Positions 1 through 16,885 of a stretch of 64,000 nt of DNA are shown here, one piece after another. The first letter of the stretch is position 1; each line of letters opens with the position of its first letter. The DNA is taken from NCBI GenBank assembly GCA_035771165.1, contig JAWNZC010000012.1:1406501-1470500 (forward strand), written 5' to 3'. Source of the DNA: Paragorgia papillata (Eukaryota > Cnidaria > Anthozoa > Scleralcyonacea > Coralliidae). A program made the translations under genes and the position numbers. The notes below the pieces were generated by a model that worked only from the letters and a program-made list of their open reading frames with translations, searched no databases and had not been told where the DNA came from.

Positions 1-315
1 TATCAGAGAAGGTTATATATCTTTGCTATTATCAAACATAATCACTTGAAAATTCTACATGTTTAGCGTTGTGAGAGAAACACACGCACATACTTCCTTC
101 GAATTAAGTTTGGTTTGATAATAGCAAAGATATATAACCTTCTCTGATAACTCATTATGCATATGTGATGTCAAGTTGTTTAATTTACATTTCAAACAAA
201 CTGAAATATCTCAACAACGAAGCAAGGAAACGAAAAACTGCAAAAGATGTTACTCTATCATTTTAAGTGTTCTTTCAAATAAGACAAACTTAATTTTCGT
301 TTCATGTGCACTTTA
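1..315. repeat. Foldback MITE, family A, copy 1
   Basis: Bases 1-38 and 114-151 are near-perfect inverted repeats of one another (the 'ttgataatagcaaag' motif). They are followed by a conserved tail with 'aaacaaactgaaatatct' and 'ttcgtttcatgtgcacttt'. The same sequence recurs around 1795-2380, 23590-25170, 48405-48600 and 62960-63240, making this one of the most repeated families in the window. No coding capacity is seen, and the left end may be cut by the window edge. Confidence 0.75.
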
Positions 316-1126
316 AGTCTGTCAATGTAAGGACCACCCACCCCCCTCTATGCAGCAGGCCACTGATCCCACAATTTGTGAGTACGACTGACCTAGCAAT
401 GTCCTATGGGTATCAGCCTATTATAATCTGGAGTCAAAACTATTGTGTAGTGGGGGTGCTACGTGGTCGACGTTTTCTCGCTTCTCCTCCTCCACTATAA
501 GTGATGACCCCATATTTTTATAGTTACTATTATTTAGTTTCGGGGAGATACCTACACTAAGTCGTGATCTCATTTTTCTATAGTATTATAATTTCCATAT
601 AGTTTCCCTTTTTTCCCTAGTTTAAGAGATATCCACAAGTGTTGTAAAGCTCAGTTTATAATAGAAAACTTGACTAGTTTTCTCTTTAAAGCAGAGAGTG
701 GTTGCTCACAAAACTCTTTACTAAAATTCACTTACTTTGACACGAGATAAACTATTTATTTTGTCAAAATTTGTAAGTTTACGTCGGAAAAACCAAAATT
801 TATTGAATTATCTTCCTAGACTCCCATTGTGGACTACAACTTTCCTATTGAATTGCCCGGTTGGTTTCCTGTGCAAGTCGTTCGCGAGAAACGAGAGTCT
901 ATCAAAAAATTAATTCATAAATTGCAATATAGAGTTGATGTTGACACCAGCAGTTGACGTCGGAGACTGAGTAAGATATAAAGCGATTTAAATGTTAATT
1001 TATTTGACAGTGGCGGCACAAAAGGCCATGCAATTCGAAATAATTTCAGGGGGAACACCACTGACCTGTATAGTTAACTGGACTGCGCGTCCTGTCCAAA
1101 AAATGACCGAACAAAGATGGCGGAAA
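316..1126. other. Intergenic stretch; first part is repeat
   Basis: About 316-510 matches, in inverted orientation, the sequence at 48235-48415, so it is a dispersed repeat adjoining family A. From 510 to 1126 I see no gene, RNA or clear repeat. Confidence 0.5.
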
Positions 1127-1129
1127 TAT

Positions 1130-1400
1130 GGGAGTTTTTCCATAGAGATCATATAAATACTAGAGGGGGCATCCTATCTTAATTTCAGTCAACCGCGGGT
1201 AACCAATTGAAGGCCGCCATCTTGGATTTTTTTGGAGTCAAACATTAGGCGCGTTGGTTGGCAAAGGACTGGGTCAAGTACATTTGCCAACTAATTGACT
1301 GAAATATCATATGGGTAATGGCGGCTACCATGTGGTTACCAAATTTTCCCGCCAATGCCCCCTCTAGTATTTATATGATCTCTATGAGTTTTTCTCCCAT
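1130..1400. repeat. Short foldback MITE
   Basis: The segments near 1138-1174 and 1354-1392 are inverted copies built around 'gagatcatataaatac' and a run reading 'tagagggggcat'. The interior has no coding potential. The stretch from 1401 to 1795 shows no recognisable feature. Confidence 0.65.
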
Positions 1401-1794
1401 GGTAGCGACCGCTGAGCTATTCTGCCTAACATGTTTACTTGACTGTGGGCTCAGCCGCGCCCACAGATCGATCAATCGAGTTAAATATATTTTTGAGGAA
1501 ACGGTCAGCGGTTACAACCATGAGGCCAGGACCCATAAACCGCCATTTTGAATCAGTCACGGGGGATCTGCATGTCTGCTTTCTAAATCTATATCGCATG
1601 CGCCGTTGGAGTAATAAAACTAAAATCGATTGTTGTTATGCAGAGTTGTCCAACTGCATACGTCATCAAGTACTCTAACCGAGCGATTAATTTCTTCAAA
1701 ATGGATAAGCCATGGCAAACTTTGAGAGTTTCAATACAATACACAGATTTGCATTTTCAGTGAATGCTCTTATCATGCTGATCTGGTCAACCGC

Positions 1795-2380
1795 TATCGT
1801 CAAAAACATCTTTTGCAGTTTTTCGTTTTCTTGCTTCGTTTTTGAGATATTTCAGTTTGTTTGATATGGAAATTAAACATTTTCTCGTTACATGTGCATA
1901 ATAAGTTATTGGAGAAGGTGATATATATATGTAATATATCATAATATATGTAATGTATCATACACGAGGAGGAATGTTTCATCAGAATATCTAAACACCG
2001 ATCACATGCTTTCTTCGAATTATAGCAACATTTGAATAATAGTAACGATATGATTACCCTGCGAGTCAGTCAGAGCCCTTTCCGACCTACGCAGGCTTCG
2101 GGGGAAAGTGGGCTCTGCCAACAAACTCGATATTTATTTTTGAGCATGCGTGAACGGTTGCCACTTCCTATCTTCCTGCTTACGCGTGTTCGTAAACTAG
2201 AACTTGTTTGACCAGTTTAAAACCTGACTGACTCGCCCCAAACTTGGGGCGAAGATCGAGTTTGTTGGCAGAGTCCACTTTCCCCCGAAGCTTGCGTAGG
2301 TCAGAAAGGGGCTCTGACTCGCAGGGTACGATATCTAACCTTCTCTAATAACTCAAGCGAGGTTAATAAGGTTTTTATTA
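1795..2380. repeat. Family A MITE, copy 2, interrupted
   Basis: It begins with the family A tail in reverse orientation ('catcttttgcagtttttcg') and resumes after 2330 with 'ctaaccttctct'. The insertion at 2053-2329 splits it. Confidence 0.6.
2053..2329. repeat. MITE nested in family A copy
   Basis: Terminal inverted repeats of about 65 bases begin 'taccctgcgagtcag' on the left and close with 'ctgactcgcagggta' on the right. Flanking 'acgatat' occurs on both sides and looks like a target duplication. No open frame of note. Confidence 0.7.
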
Positions 2381-3835
2381 TATGACCCCATGCAGTTTTT
2401 TTAGTTTTATTTGAATGTCGAGAGTACAAGCAGCAGCAAAGAGCGAAGTAACGGACTTTCAATGAAAACTGTAAACAACCAAAACACTTTCAGTCACCGT
2501 AAACCTGCACTGTCGTATTTATATTTTCGTCGCGGTAAACTCATTTTCACGAGATCTGAACACTATCTTAGCTTGACTTGCTTAATTTTCTGATTGCGTT
2601 TTTTCAATTTCTGAAATGACCGGTCTTTAAATACCGCTCAGGAATCAATCAAATCGCAAGAAAGTCGCGTTAAGACCGCTCACGTGACAGGGCCCTATAA
2701 TAATGTACCGTAAACCTCTCATATAAAGAAGTCTGCCATAAGATCATACGTTTTTAAAGTATTTTTTCAGAAAGGCTCTCTCCCTTCGGATGTGTAATCG
2801 GTCCATGTCCATATGCACCAGTTCCTGGGTTAGCATGAACTTATAACCAACACCGCGGGAAAATTGTCTGCGCATGCGTTAGTTACTAGTAGTTTATTAT
2901 GAAATCACTATGGCGGGAAAATAGGGGTCATTTTCAAAGGGAAATGTGATAATTTACGATTGCATTTAAATAAACACTAATTAGTGAAGAGAAGTTTTAG
3001 ATTCAAACAAATGCAAGAACTGAAGTAAAACCAGTTTAAGCCTCAACGTACTTATTGTCGCTGTACGGCTGACAATACCATAAATGCAGAATTATCTTGT
3101 TTTGGCTTAGAGAGTGGTTGCACTCACTCAGCCAATCCCGATCGAGTATTTCAACGCTCTATATTCCATAGTGTTTTGATTCATCAAGATTAGACATATT
3201 AGTGAGCTCTATATTGAGTCCACTGCAAAGATCTTTTGTTTTCTTTTGCCATAGCACAGTGAGCTGTATATTGAGTCCACTGCAAAGATCTTTTGTTTTC
3301 TTTTGTCATAGCACAGTGAACTATCTATATAGAGTCCACTAATGAATTCAATACAGTCACTACTGTAGTCTATATTATCTAATTCTCGGGACTCTATATC
3401 ACAGACTTGGTTGTGACGCTGTGACGTTTTCTGTGATATATTACAGTACACACACACGGGAAAATGTAATCTATTTGTTTTATACAATAACAATTCAAGC
3501 AGTTTATCAAAGGATTTTTTTGGCATGAAAAAGAAAAAGTTTGCTGACGTGATCTGACGTGGATTTGACGTCATCTATGTGTGTGTTCAGTCAACAACCA
3601 ATGAAAATGCACACCGAAGTCACGTTATTGTATAACGAGTGATAAACGAAGTTTTATTGTTATCAACGCAAAAAATCATTCTAAGAGTAGGTTAAAATCT
3701 TGAATAATTCAACAGCTTCTTATGTTTTGAACTTGAATGTCTGACTGAATGTTTTGATATTGTCGGCCGAACCACAACATCGAAGTTTGGACTAATTTTA
3801 TTGTAGTGTTTGTTTCGGTTTATGCCTCAAACTTC
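2381..3835. other. Intergenic, with one 57-bp tandem duplication
   Basis: No gene is seen. Bases about 3203-3320 carry two copies of a 57-bp unit containing 'agtccactgcaaagatc'. The second copy differs at a few positions. This unit also explains the internally repeated open frame on the minus strand here, which I do not regard as a gene. Confidence 0.5.
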
Positions 3836-4150
3836 TTTCCGTTCATATGTGCTCTTATAAAGGTAAGTTTGACGTTATTAGAACTTGAAAGAAGTTGAGC
3901 AGAAGCACGAGGCGATAACCGAGTGCCTTTACACTTCTTTCGTGTTCAAATGACGTCAAATGTACCTTAATAAGAGTACATATGCACAGGAGCGATACGC
4001 TTTATTTGTTTTATACAATGCAAGTTAATACAGGCTGGCTGGCTTTTCCCGCTAGGTGACGCCATCCTACGCCGTTTTACGTCATTCATGATTTCCATAC
4101 TCTGATAAATGCATAGGGCCTGGCCAATCAGAGCGTGCGTAAACGACATA
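3836..4150. repeat. Foldback repeat, family B, copy 1
   Basis: A hairpin runs from about 3843 ('catatgtgctctta') to about 3990 ('taagagtacatatg'). It is followed by a conserved segment containing 'gacgccatcctacgcc' and 'ccaatcagagcgtgcgta'. The same order recurs at 29537-29812 inside TAF12 intron 2. Confidence 0.65.
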
Positions 4151-4904
4151 TATTTTAATTGAATTATCACATTTCCTAATCACTTTCGAGACGTTATTGG
4201 ACTAAGTTCAAATGTTTTGATATTTCCCGCCATACTGAATTTATAATGAGCTACTATTGTTCACTTCATTGATGTGGTTCACTTGAGCTAATCAACGCAT
4301 GCGCCTTCTCCTTATGCGTACACATGAGCCTCTGGTATCCAGAGTGCCGCCACTGTTGATAGAGTAAGACAATTAGAAGTATATATATATATTTCTCGCC
4401 ACTAAAACATGTGGGGGGAAATCGACATTCATTTCATTAGAGAAATGTGGTTCTTATTGCGAGGGGTATGAAGAAAATTTTAATGTTTATATGTAAATAA
4501 TTGCAATGGTTGTGTTTTGTTGTACAGTAAACACTATATACCTGTATTTATTAGCATTTTACCCGTAATACAAATGGTTTGAACGTATAAGAGTATCGGG
4601 TGGCGTGCTGTTAGTGCACTGCCTCTCACCAAAAAGTTAAGCCCGGTTAGACGGGGTTAGTACTTGGATGGGTGACCGCTTGGGAATGACCCCGTTGTCG
4701 AGCTTGGACCATGTGAGTAGAGTTGTAGTTGATCTCTCCTGTGCTTCGAGGGTTTTTCGCCGGGTTCTCCGGTTTTCCTCCCTCCGTAAAATCAACACCT
4801 ACATCTTAGCTGTGATCCGTGGTCTGAACTGTGTCGTTGGCGGCTGGAGCGCCTTTGATTGCCTCGACACGGCCACGTTGATCTGCGTTCTTCACAATAA
4901 GCCA

Positions 4905-5868
4905 TTTGCACGATGGCGTTGGGTGACTAGAAACTACCAGAATGCTTTGCCAGTATTCTAGGGCTTCGCCTAAAAAGGATGACTCAAAAGGACCCATCCA
5001 GACCTTTCGCGGCTTTTCCAAAATATGTCGTCAAATTTGTTTTTTCCAAATTTGTCAAGTTTCATTGATTCTCAAGATTTTAGCAATCTTTTCGATACCC
5101 TAACCACAACATAAACTTTAACCCTAATCAAAAATCTGGTTTACCACCTAGATTTTTGGGAAAACATATTTGTCGACAGACTAGTTCCTAGTCCTCTTTT
5201 CTCTCGAACGTATTTTGGTGACGTCACAGAATAGGCATCGAGCAAGAGGACTAGCGGAAAATGTTCATCTTTATCTATCATCACATGAATCCTGCTGGAG
5301 CTCGGATTCTTTAATCTTTATGAACGAGGGCACTTAAACAAACTTCTTCTTGAGAGCAGACAGCAAACGAGTAGGTTTCTTTGTTTTACATTACGTTAAA
5401 AGGTTGTTACATACGAGACTTTATAAAGTAGTGTTCGGCGTGGGAAGTGATTCGGCTTGTTGAAACACATTTATACAAATCGAAATATGCTATTTTAACG
5501 TTTTGGCAGTAGACCAACCTTGCTATATGATGTTATAAAGAATTTTTCAGACCGACGTGAGTGTTATCTGCCTTGGTTTTAGCCGAACGGCCGTTTGGTG
5601 CCTGTATAAGTTGGGGCCAGATTTGGGGCCAAGCAAAACATTTTATTCCAGGCCTCTCACAATTCGGTCTGCCGCTCGACGTTAAAAAGAGAGGCCTGGG
5701 AACCAGGCTGATTTGTCGACATATTTTGGAAAAGCCGCGAAAGGACTGGACGGATCCCTTTGAGTCATCCGTTTTAGCCGCAACCCTAGAATACTGGCAA
5801 ATCATTCTGGTAGTTGTAGACTTGTAGTCGCCCAACGCCATGTCACGTCATCGTGCAAATGGCTTATT
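4905..5868. mobile_element. Foldback element inserted in the 5S SINE
   Basis: Arms of about 125 bases, 4901-5028 and 5722-5868, are inverted copies. They read inward from 'gccatttgcacgatggcg' and include 'ggcttttccaaaatatgtcg'. It splits the SINE and is itself split by the element at 5177-5710. No transposase is seen. Confidence 0.65.
5177..5710. mobile_element. Mutator-like MITE, family C, copy 1
   Basis: Flanked on both sides by the exact 9-bp duplication ATTTGTCGA (5168-5176 and 5711-5719). The ends are CAGACTAGTTCC and GGAACCAGGCTG. A second copy in opposite orientation at 10915-11416 has its own 9-bp duplication. A 9-bp duplication is typical of Mutator-superfamily transposition; the superfamily is inferred because no transposase is present. 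Confidence 0.75.
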
Positions 5869-5915
5869 CAGCCACTGGCTGCAAAAGATTAGCCCCCAAT
5901 CGATTGGCATCACTT

Positions 5916-6279
5916 AGAGGGAGGTCAACATCCCTAGTTTACATTTTTAGATGATAGCAATTCCAGATGTGTCATTTTCAGGGAGAAATGGCTATATAGT
6001 TTTCTGACCCTAACCCCAACAGGCAGTTTCCATCATCAGAGCTAAAAATGCCATTGCATCGCGATTTGATTTGTCTTAATATACTAAACTTTTATAATAC
6101 ATTATATTAATGTGCTAAACCGACTTTTCTAAAAAATTATAGAAGATGACACTTTGGCAAATGCTATTACACATATTCATTTACTGCGCATAAAGACCTT
6201 TTCAAAAATGTATGTCACCCTTTGTCCTCTAGCTAGAGTGGTACTAACAAACCGTTTGGTTCATACAGTACAGGTATAA
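5916..6279. other. Intergenic, nothing recognised
   Basis: AT-rich sequence without a gene-like frame, RNA gene or repeat that I can identify. Confidence 0.4.
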
Positions 6280-6890
6280 ATGGGAAGCTTATAAGCAAGC
6301 TAGGACGACGACGGGAATCTAAATTTCAGTATCTAGGAGAAACCACGAATCCGTTTACGTAGTATTGAATACTTAAAGTTGTTTTTCGACATCCAAAAGC
6401 TTTAAGAGTTCTAAAAGGATTTTGCCGCATAGTTTGAAGTCAAACTCAACTAACAGATTTCACTGTTTCACGAGTTAATAAAGTGCCCATGTCATCCTCA
6501 GGGACTTTACATATTTATACTAATTGGAACATTCTGAGAAGATTTGTAATATATCTTCTCAGGCGAAAATTTCATCTTCATGGATTTTTTTGCCGTTAAA
6601 TTTTGTCTATATGAAAACCACTTTACGGATTCCTCTTTTGACGTCACTTCCGTCAACTTTAACGGCAAAAAAGTCCATGAAGATGAAATTTTCGCCTGAG
6701 AAGATATATTACAAATCTTCTCAGAATGTTCCAATTAGTATAAATATGTAAAGTCCCTGAGGATGACATAGGCACTTTAACGTCGTCCTGAAGACGTGAA
6801 AATCATCTGAATAACGTTTCATGTGGAACGGGGGCGGCGTTAGGATTACTCTTGGGACTAAAAATTATTCATATTGTTGTATGAGGAAAA
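6280..6890. repeat. 'AAGCAAGCTAGGACGA' element, copy 1
   Basis: The left end 'aagcaagctaggacgacg' and the right part 'gtcctgaagacgtgaaaatc' correspond to 28094-28467. The related elements at 46745-47245 and 51866-52230 share the pattern of 'cttaag' followed by runs of 'gacgacg'. It is interrupted by the palindrome at 6489-6772. Confidence 0.6.
6489..6772. repeat. Near-perfect foldback MITE with long arms
   Basis: Arms of roughly 110 bases mirror each other ('gtcatcctcagggac' at 6490 and 'gtccctgaggatgac' at about 6755), with a loop near 6600-6655. Because it is a palindrome, both strands give almost the same 75-residue reading, so neither reading is a gene. The high arm identity suggests recent insertion or gene conversion. 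Confidence 0.8.
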
Positions 6891-6897
6891 TGTATTG

Positions 6898-7225
6898 GAT
6901 CTTTTACAATTTTTTCGTATCTTTCTTCGTTTTCAAGATATTTCAGTTTGTTTAACATGTAAATGAGATGGTCTCTGACGTCAGGAGCAGGGTACAGTAT
7001 TTTCACACGTAGCAAAATCAGTTATATCTCCAAATTTGTTCAACGAAATCACTTGAAACTGTGCACATGAAAACGCCTTCCGATACTAAACATTTCATAA
7101 GTGATTTTGCTTTGTGTAAAAATACTGTACCCTGCTCCTGACGCCAGAGCCCATCTCTTTTACATATTAAACAAATTGAAATATCTTGCAAACGAAGAAA
7201 GACACGAAAAAATTGTAAAAGATCT
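6898..7225. repeat. Family A-like foldback with inner inverted repeat
   Basis: Outer arms at about 6898-6970 and 7152-7225 share 'tatttcagtttgttta' and 'cgtatctttcttcg' in opposite orientation. Inner arms, 6968-7010 and 7110-7157, share 'gagcagggtacagtattt'. Confidence 0.65.
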
Positions 7226-7254
7226 TCTATTACAATTTCACGAGTTCTATCAAA

Positions 7255-7405
7255 TTATTAACTACTTAATAACCGAGAGTGAGGTCTTTACGGTAAAATA
7301 TTAAAACCGAGGTCTTGCTGTATTGACCAAGCGATAACGAGGTTAATACGCTCAAGACCGAGGTTTAATATTTTACCGTAAAGACCGAACGGTCGAGGTT
7401 ATTAA
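7255..7405. repeat. Hairpin repeat
   Basis: The segments 7270-7310 and 7356-7405 are inverted copies ('ggtctttacggtaaaata'). No function is seen. Bases 7406-7800 hold nothing recognisable. Confidence 0.5.
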
Positions 7406-7805
7406 GTAATTTATTATGTGGCACTTTTTATTTCAAAATCAATCTTGTATTTCTTGGTCTTCGCTTCCTTTAACTTCGTCAAAACACCGGACTAGCGTTA
7501 TTTTCTTCTGTTTCTTTCTCGTCTGGATACTAGAATTTACTTTTATAATGTTCATCGTCGTCTATTTCATCTATTTTCGCCGTTTTTCGGCAATAAAAGT
7601 TTCTTATTAGGATTTTTTGTTTGTTTCCAATCGTAGGGCATTAACAATTTTCATAATGCCCGTGGGCATTACGGAGAAATCTCGCCCCGTCAGCAGCCAA
7701 TCACAGCGCGTGATTTTACCGTGCCATATAATAAACAAACTTAATTTTTATTGCCAATACCCTTTAAGCTCCCTAATATCGTAAATAACCCCGGTCTACC
7801 ATCTG

Positions 7806-7920
7806 AGTTCCAGTGGCTCAATGGTTAGAGCGTCCAGTTAATTAATAGCGTCCAGTTAATTAATAGCGTTCGGAAGGTTGTGGGTTTGAGACTTCGAATC
7901 CCGTCTGAAGCTCAGAGTTT
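7806..7920 (+). repeat. tRNA-derived SINE, copy 1
   Basis: A tRNA-like head has an A-box-like 'tggctcaatggttagag' (7813) and a B-box-like 'cttcgaatccc' (7891). An internal duplication of 'cgtccagttaattaatag' lies between them. A second copy is at 39781-39890. The duplication, lack of a cloverleaf and dispersed copies argue against a functional tRNA gene. Confidence 0.65.
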
Positions 7921-7968
7921 TTTTAGTTTAACTACTAACGTCAGCTTGTACAGCAAAAAAAACTGAAA

Positions 7969-9100
7969 CGTTTACACTATAGAGCAAATGTTTCCGGATT
8001 CACTTCGTACCGAGTATTCGCATTCGTTAGGCGTTTACACTACAACAGTATTCGCAGATTCGGCCCTTTACACTAAACTCGGAATTCCTTTAATTCAGTT
8101 AATATGTTGACCATGTTGATTCCACCGCAACCTCACATGACTACGAGCGGAAGAGTATCCGAATTCATCGGAATAACCGTTCACACTGCGTATTGCCTCG
8201 GATTCAAAAGTATTCGGATACGAAGTTTCTACATTTTTTTCCGGATTCGAAATCTCCGGATACGTGATCAAACCGGAAGGTTTTTATTCCGGATTCATTC
8301 TTTTGTGTGTAAACGGCCAAACGAATCCGGGACTAAAGGCCTGGCCAAACGCTTTCAACATTTCATTTAACATCGTTCAACATTGTTGAATTCAACATGT
8401 TGAAAGCGTTTGGCCACCCCTGTTGAATGATGTTGAACGTTGTTGAATGATGTTGAACGAAATTTGAACATGTTCAAATTTTCGTTCAACACGCGTTCAA
8501 CATTTCTATTGTTCTCAAAATGTTGAAAGGTGTTGAACGCATTTGGCCACATTTCATTCAACTTTGTTGAACAGAGCCATGCGGGATATTGTCGATTCCA
8601 GCTTTTGTGGTAGCCCGCGTTCAATTAATTGTCATTCATGAATGTCATGAACGATGTTGAATTCATTTGGCCACTCGTGCTCTCAACATTATTCAACATC
8701 GTTCAACAATGATGTTGAATGATGTTGAACGTTGTTGAATGATGTTGAACGAAATTTGAACATGTTCAAATTTTCGTTCAACACGCGTTCAACATTTCTA
8801 TTGTTCTCAAAATGTTGAAAGGTGTTGAACGCATTTGGCCACATTTCATTCAACTTTGTTGAACAGAGACATGCGGGATATTGTCGATTCCAGCTTTTGT
8901 GGTAGCCCGCGTTCAATTAATTGTCATTCATGAATGTCATGAACGATGTTGAATTCATTTGGCCACTCGTGCTCTCAACATTATTCAACATCGTTCAACA
9001 ATGTTGAATGATGTTGAATGCGATGTTGAAAGCGTTTGGCCAGGCCTTAAAACGCTCCGGATTCGTGACGAATCCGAAAACTTTTGCTCTAGTGTAAACG
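7969..9100. mobile_element. 'CGTTTACAC' MITE forming the TRAPPC3 3' flank
   Basis: Its ends are inverted: 'cgtttacactatagagcaaa' on the left and 'tttgctctagtgtaaacg' on the right, followed inward by 'ttccggattc' and its complement. It contains the nested repeat 8338-9052 and ends about 25 bases beyond the TRAPPC3 stop codon. No clean target duplication was resolved. Confidence 0.65.
8338..9052. repeat. Nested MITE rich in TTCAACAT/ATGTTGAA
   Basis: Terminal inverted repeats read 'ggcctggccaaacgcttt' and 'aaagcgtttggccaggcc'. Inside, a segment of about 300 bases occurs twice in direct order (about 8425-8700 and 8715-9010) with almost no differences. The octamer TTCAACAT and its complement recur dozens of times. 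The matching minus-strand 85- and 75-residue frames are products of this duplication, not genes. Confidence 0.7.
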
Positions 9101-9125
9101 GGGTCTCATGAATCGCCTATATAAG

Positions 9126-15909
<6,784 letters not shown>

Positions 15910-16801
15910 CACAGTTTAAGCGCTATATCATAAAGAAAATCACTCGAATATACTGGAAAATTACGAGGAAAATTACTAATTATAAAATAAAAGTAAAAGT
16001 TGCCTGCTTATAAGCTGTACTCTCGGGTACCCTTACATCCCCCCAAAACCCTTGCGTGTACCCAATCTTTCCCTGACGGCACTCGTTTCTACCTGCCAAA
16101 ATGACATTTACGTAATTTTCGGAGGAAAATGTCATCAACAAATCTGGGAGACTATTACAGTCATTTGCTACTCACTTTTCACCCAAATCTTCGGAAGTTC
16201 GTTCGGAAGTTCGTAGTTCGTTTTGAACTACGCATTTGATTTTGATTGGTTTGGGCTATAGCCCCTCGATATTTCTAACAATGTGGCTAAGCCCATCCCC
16301 AATATCTCCTATTAAGATGGGACTAAAAAAGGCCTAAAATTTGCTGGGGGATGGGAGATTATCATTCTATTGACGAATTAACCAATTCATTATAAAACAT
16401 CTTCCCCCGCCACAGCGCTAAAAGAGTAAAAGAAGAAAGAAATATGAAGAATCGTATCGAATACTATTTTCAACGCGGATGGTGAATGACGTCATGTCAA
16501 TTTGATAGATGGAAACAAGTATTTACATTTGGCAGAGAGTAGACTGGTGCGGCACACTCTATTTTTCCATTTCAGTTGTGATTTGACTCGGGCAAATGGA
16601 GTCGTGTTGAAATTGAAAGGGCATCATTTGTCCTTGTTTTTGTCCGATTAGGCTCGTTTAATAATGTAGAGAAGAAAGGGACGGAAAAGAGTGGCACTTA
16701 GCTCCTGGAGGAAGATGTATTTACATTGAGTTCTTCAACATTACGAGGAATTATTTTCTGTGAAGGCCGAAGGGTATTATTATATATAAAAGAAAGTAAA
16801 A
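15910..16801. promoter_or_regulatory. Shared TRAPPC3/TAF12 intergenic promoter region
   Basis: The 892 bases separate the two divergent start codons, so both 5' ends must lie here or nearby. A perfect CRE palindrome TGACGTCA is at 16487-16494. Two ETS-type CGGAAGT motifs are at 16192-16198 and 16204-16210. A short repeat 'gttttgaactacgcatttga' near 16219 also occurs near 53238, so part of the region is repeat-derived. No convincing TATA box at a suitable distance was found. TSS positions are unknown. Confidence 0.6.
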
Positions 16802-16885
16802 ATGTCAGGCTTGTCAGCTCAACATGGGTCAGGAACACAACCAAAGACACTGCAAGATTTACAGTCTATCAAGAGAGAAATTCAG
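16802..16885 (+). CDS. TAF12: TAF12 exon 1 (start)
   Basis: Twenty-eight codons beginning [15 protein letters not shown] and ending at CAG|gtaatt, phase 0, matching the phase of exon 2. A TAA lies in frame 15 bases upstream of the ATG. There is no homology I can recall for this segment; an alternative first exon is possible. Confidence 0.65.

Larger units (their letters stand above)
4590..5915 (+). repeat. 5S rRNA-derived SINE, copy 1, interrupted
   Basis: The 5' part (about 4598-4904) contains 'gttagtacttggatgggtga', which is the 3' half of 5S rRNA including its internal promoter region, followed by a non-5S body with 'cgagggtttttcgccgg'. The 3' end resumes near 5869 ('cagccactggctgcaa'). 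A foldback element occupies the gap. Three other copies lie at 28919, 34290 and 35435. SINE3-type 5S-derived elements are known in animals; the assignment rests on the 5S core. Confidence 0.75.

Noticed and set aside
4620..4700. 5S rRNA gene
   Set aside because: Only the 3' half of 5S is present, fused to a non-5S body and found at four dispersed sites.
4668..4961. Open frame over the 5S-like sequence (97 codons)
   Set aside because: The same reading recurs in other copies of the 5S-derived SINE (for example at 29222-29515), so it is repeat, not a gene.
6507..6751. Two nearly identical 75-residue frames on opposite strands
   Set aside because: They are the two strands of one palindrome (6489-6772).
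8367..8916. Two similar minus-strand frames of 85 and 75 residues
   Set aside because: Products of the 300-bp duplication inside a MITE.
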